Shown: positions 37,134 through 43,044 of the stretch, in pieces
Numbering within the stretch: the stretch's first letter is position 1
Layout: each line of letters begins with the position of its first letter
Source: Thermoplasmata archaeon
Lineage (GTDB): Archaea; Thermoplasmatota; Thermoplasmata; Thermoplasmatales; Thermoplasmataceae
Direction of reading: 5' to 3'
DNA: 43,044 nt
Assembly: GCA_021817735.1 (NCBI GenBank)
Contig: JAKAFX010000005.1
Location: 1 to 43,044, forward strand
The notes under the pieces: generated by a model
What the model was told of the DNA's origin: nothing
Databases searched by the model: none
The model's input: the letters and a program-made list of their open reading frames with translations, nothing else
Made by a program: the position numbers and the translations under genes

Positions 37134-38591
37134 ATGCTGAACGATGTCCTGCTGGAACTCTTTACTGGCTTTCTGAGGCAGCCTTACGGGGCTTCGCTAA
37201 TTATCAAGGGGAAACCAGGATCCGGAAAGACCACTTTTGCTCTCGAACTAATAGATTCGATCAGAAACGTCTCCCCTGCGTTCTATGTTTCTACAAGGTT
37301 CTCCAATGAACCACTAAAGCAAAAATTCCCATGGCTTTCTGATATCTCGTCATCGTCGAAGGAGAGAGTGCGTGGAAAGGATGAGATGAACGAGGTCTTC
37401 AGGGATAACTTCAACAAACTGGAAAAAATGATCGAGGAGGGCAGGGTCTCAAAGTCTTTTGCCTTTTCGGGAGAACCCGGCCTTGTCCTTAACATCCAGG
37501 AAATACTACCAGAGCTTGAATTGCTTTACCGGTTCATAAGCGAGAACTTGAACAAGTCCCCAGTGGTCGTGATTGACTCCATAGAAGCCCTTGCAGAAAA
37601 ATACGATCTTGATCCTGGACTACTGTTTTCAGTTATACAGAAAGACTTGGTAGAGAACTCTGGGGCGAATATAATTCTGATAATGGAATCAGACAAGGAG
37701 ATTTCTCTTGACTATTACGCTGATGGCGTAGTAAGAATGAATTTCGGGATATCGAAAAATTTCCTCATAAGGACCGTGACAATAGAAAAACTCAGGGGAG
37801 TTTCCATTGGTTCTAACCCTGTTTACCTTTATTCCCTTGAAAATGGAAGGTTCCATTCATTCAGCCGTGACATCATCTCTTACCCAATGCAGAGGATCAA
37901 GAACATCAAGAAACCGGAAGAGAAACAATTTGAGGTTTCCCTTGGAACCGAGTCCCTCAGTAGGCTCCTTTCCACGGGCACCGACAAGATACCACTAGGA
38001 TCCGTGATAATGATTCACCGGGAGACCCCTTCAAATTTTGTAGACAGTTATGTAAACCTCCTCAAGAACAACCTGATCAAGATCAGCGCCATGAACGGGA
38101 GGGGGGTTGTAGACGTAACCAGCAGCAATTACGAGAGTTCAAGGATCTTCGTAAACTGCTTCGATCCGGAGTGGCTGAAACATTATATCACCCTCGAAAG
38201 AACGGACAAGACCAGCCCATTCATAATCAACATTGGCGGAAAGAGCATGCTTGAGGATATCCCCAAGGAAGTCCTCGAATACTACCTCACTAACTCAAAG
38301 CGCCCGTACGTATACATATTCTCCACAGATTTCCTCAGGTTCACATACGGTGACAGTTTCTTTGGAGATCTGTCTACGGTAATCAACAGCGTGAGACCCT
38401 CTGGAATTATAATGATTATAGCAGATGATGAAGAATACAAGAAAATATACCATTATGCCAGCTTCGCAGTTCACGTCAATGACATCAACGGCTATGTGAT
38501 GATGAACTCAAACACCTCAGACTTATATCTTGGCTCCGTAGAGAAGGACAACGACAAGTGGCCGGAGATAAAGCTTTCTGAAGTGGTCTAG
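37134..38591 (+). CDS. KaiC/GvpD-like P-loop ATPase, 485 aa
   Basis: This is a RecA-superfamily ATPase of the archaeal KaiC/GvpD type, often linked to signalling or regulation. The N-terminal domain has Walker A GKPGSGKT at 26-33, followed by TFALELI, and Walker B VVVIDS at 144-149. The second half (about 275-485) has a similar strand-helix rhythm (GSVIMIHRETPSNFVDSYVN at the start) but no Walker A lysine, so it looks like a degenerate second ATPase domain. Size resembles GvpD, the gas-vesicle regulator, but no gvp genes are present. Its stop codon overlaps that of the convergent gene at 38588. Target and partner are unknown. Confidence 0.8.
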   Translation: MLNDVLLELFTGFLRQPYGASLIIKGKPGSGKTTFALELIDSIRNVSPAFYVSTRFSNEPLKQKFPWLSDISSSSKERVRGKDEMNEVFRDNFNKLEKMIEEGRVSKSFAFSGEPGLVLNIQEILPELELLYRFISENLNKSPVVVIDSIEALAEKYDLDPGLLFSVIQKDLVENSGANIILIMESDKEISLDYYADGVVRMNFGISKNFLIRTVTIEKLRGVSIGSNPVYLYSLENGRFHSFSRDIISYPMQRIKNIKKPEEKQFEVSLGTESLSRLLSTGTDKIPLGSVIMIHRETPSNFVDSYVNLLKNNLIKISAMNGRGVVDVTSSNYESSRIFVNCFDPEWLKHYITLERTDKTSPFIINIGGKSMLEDIPKEVLEYYLTNSKRPYVYIFSTDFLRFTYGDSFFGDLSTVINSVRPSGIIMIIADDEEYKKIYHYASFAVHVNDINGYVMMNSNTSDLYLGSVEKDNDKWPEIKLSEVV

Positions 38592-38977
38592 ATTTTCTTG
38601 ACTGATATCTCCTTGACCTTTGGGAAATAGGCATCCAGTCCGTTTGCGAGGGCGTAACGTATGGATTCGTTAAGAAGGTAGATTAGTGCCCTGGAGACTG
38701 CATGCATACCCCTGTCAATATCCTCATAATTTTCAAGTTTGGGCGCTATCCTCAATCTCAGGGACAGGCGGTTGCTGTTTATATCAACCTTCAGGCTTGG
38801 TTTCCCGCTGAATGACCCGAGCGCCTCTGTGCAGAGCCGCATTGCATGGTGAATGACCCCTTTGCTTTCGTTCTTCTGTTTCAATATGCTTTCTGAGAAT
38901 TCAGGATCCAGGACAATCTCGCCGAATATCTCCAGTCCACCGTTACTGCCTCCGCTATTTTCGGTCAATTCGCTCAA
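38588..38977 (-). CDS. Unrecognised protein, 129 aa
   Basis: I do not recognise a family. The first ~15 residues are polar (ENSGGSNGG). The rest looks like a small alpha/beta domain, with GEIVLDPEFSESILKQ, a helix containing CTEALGSFSGK, a strand pair LKVDINSNRLSLRLRI and a final helix with ALIYLLNESIRYALANG. No catalytic motif is visible. The start is TTG at 38975-38977, with a TATA-like element 23-25 nt upstream that lies inside the hemB leader region. It shares a 4-nt stop overlap (CTAG) with the ATPase gene. Confidence 0.65.
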   Translation of the reverse strand: MSELTENSGGSNGGLEIFGEIVLDPEFSESILKQKNESKGVIHHAMRLCTEALGSFSGKPSLKVDINSNRLSLRLRIAPKLENYEDIDRGMHAVSRALIYLLNESIRYALANGLDAYFPKVKEISVKKI

Positions 38978-38978
38978 C

Positions 38979-38986
38979 GTTAAATC
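38979..38986 (+). promoter_or_regulatory. TATA-like element of hemB
   Basis: GTTAAATC is centred about 25 nt before the hemB ATG at 39007. It lies immediately upstream of the TTG start of the divergent gene. Confidence 0.45.
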
Positions 38987-38995
38987 TTGGGCTGC

Positions 38996-39003
38996 ATTTA
39001 TCG
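38996..39003 (-). promoter_or_regulatory. TATA-like element of the divergent 129-aa gene
   Basis: The minus strand reads GATAAATG, centred 23 nt upstream of the TTG start at 38977 and only a few bases from the hemB start codon. It interlocks with the hemB TATA element. Confidence 0.4.
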
Positions 39004-39006
39004 TTT

Positions 39007-39975
39007 ATGTTTCCTGAAACCAGGATGAGAAGACTCAGATCCGGAAGCCTCTTGAGAGACCTGCTCTCCGAGAGCTCAATCAAGAAGGAAAAGATGATCA
39101 TGCCAGTATTTATCGATGAGAACCTGAAGACAAGGAAACCCATAGAATCAATGCCAGGGATTTTCAGGTATGGAACGGAAGATTACCTGAAGTATATCCA
39201 GGGGCTGGCAGACAAGGGTGTCAGATCGATTCTCCTTTTCGGAATTCCATCCGGCAAGGATGCCGCTGGAAGTTCTTCCTACGACAGAAATGGAATTGTG
39301 CAGACTGCCATACGAGGCATCAAAGACTCCACAGGAATCACGGTGATTGCGGATCTTTGCTTATGTGAATATACCGACACGGGTCAGTGCGGAATCATGC
39401 AGGGCCAGTTGGTTGATAATGACAGCACTCTCACGACATATAGGAAGATAGCACACACCTATGCAGATGCCGGAGTCGACATAATTGCGCCCAGTGGAAT
39501 GATGGATGGCCAGGTTGGGGCCATTCGAGACGAGCTGGAAAAGTCAGGATACTCCAATACGCTCATAATGGGCTACAGCGCGAAGTATGCGTCGAATCTG
39601 TACGGTCCATTCCGTGAGGCAGCGGATTCCGCACCAAGAATAGGTGACAGGAAATCGTACCAGATGGATTACAGGAATTCAAGGGAGGCTCTCAGAGAAC
39701 TGGAACTTGATCTTGAAGAGGGGGCAGATATGCTGATGGTGAAACCTGCACTGTTTTACCTTGACGTCCTCAGGGAAGCAAGGGTCAACTTTTCGCTGCC
39801 CCTGGCTGCCTACAGTGTCAGTGGAGAGTACACCATGATCAGGAATGCTGTGGAACAGGGCTTCCTTGGAAAGGATGCAATAACCGAGTCCATAACGAGC
39901 ATTTTCAGGGCAGGGGCAGACCTGTTAATATCCTATTTCACTGAGTATGTATGCAGCGGAAATCTTGATGAGTGA
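39007..39975 (+). CDS. hemB: Porphobilinogen synthase (delta-aminolevulinate dehydratase), 322 aa
   Basis: HemB joins two 5-aminolevulinates into porphobilinogen. The zinc-type active site is visible as C118-x-C120-x7-C128 (DLCLCEYTDTGQCG), so this is a zinc rather than a magnesium-only enzyme. The two catalytic lysines are K193 (YSAKYAS) and K246 (MVKPALF). PFREAADSAP and the C-terminal YSVSGEYTMI segments are as in the family. Length is normal. It is separate from hemLCD, 17 kb away. Its promoter interlocks with that of the divergent unknown gene. ATG 39025 is a possible alternative start. Confidence 0.95.
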   Translation: MFPETRMRRLRSGSLLRDLLSESSIKKEKMIMPVFIDENLKTRKPIESMPGIFRYGTEDYLKYIQGLADKGVRSILLFGIPSGKDAAGSSSYDRNGIVQTAIRGIKDSTGITVIADLCLCEYTDTGQCGIMQGQLVDNDSTLTTYRKIAHTYADAGVDIIAPSGMMDGQVGAIRDELEKSGYSNTLIMGYSAKYASNLYGPFREAADSAPRIGDRKSYQMDYRNSREALRELELDLEEGADMLMVKPALFYLDVLREARVNFSLPLAAYSVSGEYTMIRNAVEQGFLGKDAITESITSIFRAGADLLISYFTEYVCSGNLDE

Positions 39976-40004
39976 GGCTCAATTCAGAAGCTTTTGCCTC
40001 ACTC
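39970..40004. terminator. Bidirectional hairpin between hemB and etfA
   Basis: GAGTGAGGC (39970-39978) and GCCTCACTC (39996-40004) form a perfect 9-bp stem around 17 nt. The hairpin overlaps the hemB stop and lies between two convergent genes. GTTTT follows on the plus strand, as in archaeal T-rich termination sites. It could stop transcription from both sides. Confidence 0.55.
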
Positions 40005-40027
40005 CTCGTTTTCAGGACCGTGGGCTG

Positions 40028-41089
40028 CTACCTTGATGCGACCTTGGCTTTCTTGAGGTGTTCCTTCTTGTACTTCTTAATTTCGTCAATCAGGGCTGGA
40101 AGCACCTTGTTGACATCATCGACGATGACGTAGTCCGAATACCTGAATATCTCCGCATTTGGGTCTATGTTTATTGAAATGATGTTCTCGCTGTTTTTCA
40201 TCCCCATTATGTGCTGAATCTTCCCAGATATTCCACAGGCGACGTAAAGTCTTGGCCTCACCGTCTGTCCAGTCTGACCAACCTGATGATCCCTTGTTAT
40301 CCATCCAAGGTCAGCCGTTGGCCTGGAGGCACCAACGACACCATTCATCTGCTCTGCGAGTTCACCAACGAGCTTGAAGCCCGCAGGTGAGCCAAGGCCC
40401 ATTCCCCCGGAAACAACCACCTTGGCGGCTGTGAGGTCAATTGCCTCCTTTTTCCTGAACTCGATAATCTCCTTCTTGAGCAGGGACTTATCAACTTTCA
40501 CCTTTTCTATCCTCTTCTCGCATTTGCTGCCGTCGACCTTTTCAGGTACTGGAAATATTCCTGCTCTTGCAGTGGCCATTTGGGGCCTGTGCCTCTTGCA
40601 GAGGATTTCCGCCAGCATGCTCTCCCCATAAGTAGGCCTGTTTGCTGAGAGTATCCTTGTGTCCTCCTCGATATCAATTTCGGTGCAGTCTGCGGTGACT
40701 CCTGCCTGGCAACTGACTGCAATCCTTGATGCAAGGTCCCTGCCATTCCTGGTGGCTGGTATTAGAAAAATGTTTGGCTTTTCCTTCTTCACGAAGTCCT
40801 CCACAATCTTCGCATAGGGCATAGTCCTGAAGTCTGCAAGATCGGGCGAGTCAGCTCCGAGAACCATGTCACAGCCGTATGAAGCTGCCTCGTCTGCCAT
40901 TTCAGAAATCTTGCTCCCTATAAGCACGCAGTAAAGCTTCTCGTTGACCTTCTGTGCAAGGCGTTTTCCCACGCCTATCATTTCCAGGGCAGGCCTTTGA
41001 AGCTGTCCGTCCCTGTTCTCCAGATACACGAAAATGTTTCGGTAATCCTCCGGTTTATCTACCGGAGCAGCGTTTATGAGTCCTGCCAT
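40028..41089 (-). CDS. fixB: Electron transfer flavoprotein alpha subunit (FixB type), 353 aa
   Basis: EtfA/FixB pairs with EtfB/FixA to carry electrons from dehydrogenases to the ETF-quinone oxidoreductase. The C-terminal FAD domain is intact: AAKVVVSGGMGLGSPAGFKL, ASRPTADLGWITRDHQVGQTG and ACGISGKIQHIMGM. It ends with INIDPNAEIFRYSDYVIVDD. The N-terminal half has the usual Rossmann-like subunit contact region. Its ATG abuts the etfB stop with no gap. It is the last gene of fixC-fixX-fixA-fixB on this strand. Confidence 0.95.
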   Translation of the reverse strand: MAGLINAAPVDKPEDYRNIFVYLENRDGQLQRPALEMIGVGKRLAQKVNEKLYCVLIGSKISEMADEAASYGCDMVLGADSPDLADFRTMPYAKIVEDFVKKEKPNIFLIPATRNGRDLASRIAVSCQAGVTADCTEIDIEEDTRILSANRPTYGESMLAEILCKRHRPQMATARAGIFPVPEKVDGSKCEKRIEKVKVDKSLLKKEIIEFRKKEAIDLTAAKVVVSGGMGLGSPAGFKLVGELAEQMNGVVGASRPTADLGWITRDHQVGQTGQTVRPRLYVACGISGKIQHIMGMKNSENIISINIDPNAEIFRYSDYVIVDDVNKVLPALIDEIKKYKKEHLKKAKVASR

Positions 41090-41887
41090 CTACTCTTCCT
41101 CCAGTTTCAATATGTTCTTCTCGTAGAGTTCCTTGACCAGTTCGCCAAGGTTGGAGAGGTCGTACTTCTTAGCTGCCCGTTCTTTTTCCTTGATTGATCT
41201 CATCTTTCTTACGATGGTTGGAGAACCCCGAACGCCTACCCACTCTGGGGGAAGGCCAAGTTTCTCCAGATTCCATACTTCAAATCCTTTCTTCATTGCG
41301 TCAATCTTGCGCCTGAGCGTCTGCCTTCGAGGGAAGTTACTGTTCAAGAGGACTGTAATCAGGACCGGCGTTGGTGTTCTTACGACCTCGGTGCCACCTT
41401 CAAGTTCCCTTTCAGCAACGATGAATCCATCCTTATATTCGACATTGCTGCAGTATGTTATCTGCTCTATATTCAGGAATTCTGCGACTCCCGGCCCGAC
41501 ATGGCCTGTCGAAGAGTCAGAAGATTCCTCCCCTGCAATCACCACGTCGAATCTTCCAATCTTGGAAATGGTAGAGGCAAGCGTAAGCCCAGTCGGATAG
41601 GTATCGGCCCCTCCGAATAGCCTGTCTGAAACCAGAATCGCCCGATCCGCCCCCCTTGCCATGCATTCATACATCGTAGTTTCCGCCTGTGGAGGTCCCA
41701 TCGAAATTACTGTGACTGTTCCTCCAGCCTTGTCACGTAGGGATAAGGCGACTTCAAGTGCATTCTCGTCTGCACGGTTGGTAACGTTTCTTGTCAGGCT
41801 CCTGTTTAGGTTCATTGTCACTGGATCGATAACAACTTCCTGGCTGTCTGGGACCTGTTTCACCATAACTATGATATCCAGAGGCAT
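41090..41887 (-). CDS. fixA: Electron transfer flavoprotein beta subunit (FixA type), 265 aa
   Basis: EtfB/FixA forms the second half of the ETF heterodimer. The family start IIVMVKQVPDSQEVVIDPVTMNL is clear, followed by ENALEVALSLRD, VISMGPPQA and the DRLFGGADTYPTGLTLA segment. I start at ATG 41887, five residues before that motif and 5 nt after the fixX stop. An open frame further upstream overlaps fixX and is not coding. Its stop abuts the etfA start. Confidence 0.94.
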   Translation of the reverse strand: MPLDIIVMVKQVPDSQEVVIDPVTMNLNRSLTRNVTNRADENALEVALSLRDKAGGTVTVISMGPPQAETTMYECMARGADRAILVSDRLFGGADTYPTGLTLASTISKIGRFDVVIAGEESSDSSTGHVGPGVAEFLNIEQITYCSNVEYKDGFIVAERELEGGTEVVRTPTPVLITVLLNSNFPRRQTLRRKIDAMKKGFEVWNLEKLGLPPEWVGVRGSPTIVRKMRSIKEKERAAKKYDLSNLGELVKELYEKNILKLEEE

Positions 41888-41892
41888 CTTGA

Positions 41893-42165
41893 TCACCCGA
41901 ATTTGTATTTTATGCCCTGACCCCCCTTGGGGTTGGTCCACATAACGCTGCCATGGCTGCAGGCTATGTCGCAAGTACCGCACTCGACACAGTCTTCGTA
42001 CTTGAAATTGAGCTTTCCGTCAATTAATTTATAGCAGCTCGCAGGGCATGCAAAAGTGCAAAAATGATCAGGACACGTCTCGCATATCTTGGGGTTGACT
42101 GTGATGTGAGCGTATTGATTGTCGGTCTTATAGTTCAGAAGTGCAAGTTTTTCCTCGATTTCCAT
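41893..42165 (-). CDS. fixX: FixX-type ferredoxin-like protein, 90 aa
   Basis: FixX is a small iron-sulfur protein partner of FixC, the membrane quinone oxidoreductase. It has a complete 4Fe-4S motif CVECGTCDIAC (C-x2-C-x2-C-x3-C) in the second half. The cysteine-rich FixX-style segment CETCPDHFCTFACPASCY lies in the first half. ITVNPKICETC and GSVMWTNPKGG-type endings are as in the family. Length is typical. It lies 2 nt after fixC and 5 nt before fixA. Confidence 0.94.
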   Translation of the reverse strand: MEIEEKLALLNYKTDNQYAHITVNPKICETCPDHFCTFACPASCYKLIDGKLNFKYEDCVECGTCDIACSHGSVMWTNPKGGQGIKYKFG

Positions 42166-42167
42166 TT

Positions 42168-43044
42168 CTACATCCTCCTCATCAGTCTGTAGCCCTGTAT
42201 GAGCAGATCTGATTTAGAGATTCCCTGATCGAACGCTGAATCAAGGATGATCTTCATAATGTGGTCTTTCGGTTCACCGGTTTCTTTGAAAAGCCTCATC
42301 ATCGAATTTTCTGCCATCTTCGGCACGATTCTGTGGATCAGAGGGCTCCAGGTGACCTTCTCAATGCCCTTGAAGGTCTTCTTATCCTTAATGGCATAAG
42401 ATTCTCCCAGCATTCTTCCGTAACGTGCAAGCGATGCCTCTGAAAAATCACCATCTTTCTTTGCTTGGATTGCAGCCTCTGCTGCCATTATTCCCGAAGC
42501 GATTGCATAATTCATCCCCTCTATGACCATACCGTTGCTGAAGGAGAAACCTGCAGCATCTCCGGCGATCATGTAACCGTCGCCGAATAGCTTAGCCATT
42601 GTGGAAATGCCGCCTTCATAGACAAGGTGAGCGCTATACTCCTGTATCTGCCCTCCTTCCAGAAGCCTTGATATGAACGGGTGATTGACAAATTTCTCCA
42701 TTATATCGTATGATCGCGTCTTCCCGTTTTCCCTTAGCCTGGATAGTGATACCACCACGCCCACTGAGATGCTGTCCTTGTTTGTGTACAGGAAGCCTCC
42801 GGCATATACGTCATCTCCAATGAAGCTCAACACGTACTCGCCTGCAAAACCAGAATTGCCCCTGAGATTGAACCTGTCATTAATCGTTGCTTCCGGTAGC
42901 TTATAGACCTGCTTTATGCCCAGGGCGACATCGTCATCCCCAGGTGGCTGCCTGAGCCCGGCCTTCATCGCGACTCTCGGGTTGGCGCCCTCCGCAAGAA
43001 TAACGCAGTCGGATGTTATCTTGTCCCCCTCGTTCACGACTCCA
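42168..43044 (-). CDS. fixC: FixC-type electron transfer flavoprotein-quinone oxidoreductase (partial)
   Basis: This flavoprotein passes electrons from ETF to membrane quinone. Only the C-terminal ~290 residues are in the window, because the frame is open to the right edge. Visible parts are the flavin-domain segment DCVILAEGANPRVA, the central VKQVYKLPE-like region, the GGISTMAKLFGDGYMIAGDAAGFS stretch (FAD-binding GDAAG) and the helical C-terminus ending LIQGYRLMRRM. It precedes fixX by 2 nt. The apparent start near 43037 is internal. Confidence 0.93.
   Translation of the reverse strand, partial: GVVNEGDKITSDCVILAEGANPRVAMKAGLRQPPGDDDVALGIKQVYKLPEATINDRFNLRGNSGFAGEYVLSFIGDDVYAGGFLYTNKDSISVGVVVSLSRLRENGKTRSYDIMEKFVNHPFISRLLEGGQIQEYSAHLVYEGGISTMAKLFGDGYMIAGDAAGFSFSNGMVIEGMNYAIASGIMAAEAAIQAKKDGDFSEASLARYGRMLGESYAIKDKKTFKGIEKVTWSPLIHRIVPKMAENSMMRLFKETGEPKDHIMKIILDSAFDQGISKSDLLIQGYRLMRRM

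Noticed and set aside
39340-39400. HemB metal site as an unusual variant
   Set aside because: The middle residues (DTGQ) differ from the common SHGH, but all three zinc cysteines are in place, so this is an ordinary zinc-type site.
41888-41983. Longer etfB start overlapping fixX
   Set aside because: The extra residues are out-of-frame fixX sequence, whereas the ATG at 41887 sits right before the conserved opening.

Overview
The window looks like one chromosomal segment of an archaeon of the Thermoplasmata, most likely order Thermoplasmatales. The evidence is an archaeal information-processing gene set (aIF1A, Rio1, Pno1-type KH protein, SRP19, S8e, PriL, RNase P component 4, RpoH), an unsplit rpoB with split rpoA1/rpoA2, an isolated 5S rRNA gene that strongly resembles Thermoplasma 5S, and TATA boxes placed about 25 nt before start codons (leaderless style). 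It is almost entirely housekeeping DNA. I see no CRISPR array, no intact mobile element and no obvious defence or secondary-metabolism island.

Layout. 1-770: tail of a possible transposase, tRNA-Leu(CAG) and a gene-poor stretch. 770-3895: a large RND/MMPL exporter whose external loops are full of N-glycosylation sequons. 3968-6372: a small archaeal conserved gene, then the leftward set queE-pyrC-rnp4. 6511-8614: pepQ and priL rightward. 8624-10277: rps8e-SRP19 and two unrecognised genes leftward, then a 787-bp gene-free stretch. 11065-15992: DUF357 gene, the rps13-rps4-rps11-rpoD operon, an IMPase-family phosphatase, nadK (apparently starting at CTG) and a JAMM protease. 15993-19268: a leftward 2-methylcitrate-cycle operon (prpD-prpB-citrate synthase type). 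19402-20430: a Trm5/Taw2-type tRNA enzyme. 20515-23428: hemL-hemC-hemD. 23455-25368: initiator tRNA-Met and the aIF1A-rio1-KH cluster. 25459-34053: nusA, rpoA2, rpoA1, rpoB, rpoH and tRNA-Lys. 34167-36499: mtnA, trpS and 5S rRNA. 36585-39975: a small membrane protein, a KaiC/GvpD-like ATPase, an unknown gene and hemB. 40028-43044: the fixC-fixX-fixA(etfB)-fixB(etfA) electron-transfer cluster, with fixC cut by the window end.

How they fit together. Transcription and translation dominate: four large RNA polymerase subunits plus RpoD, small-subunit ribosomal proteins, and small-subunit assembly and initiation factors. Four haem-synthesis steps are present (hemL, hemB, hemC, hemD). The methylcitrate operon and FixABCX-type genes suggest a heterotroph that oxidises propionyl-CoA and acyl-CoA-type substrates. 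Operons are tightly packed with ATGA overlaps, while operon heads carry a TATA box but usually no Shine-Dalgarno site.

The best items for a second look are the CTG start of nadK overlapping the previous stop codon, the stand-alone 5S gene, tRNA-Lys leading the RNA polymerase operon, the roughly 120-residue N-terminal extension of RpoA2, the interlocked hemB promoters, and several perfect inverted repeats at promoters.
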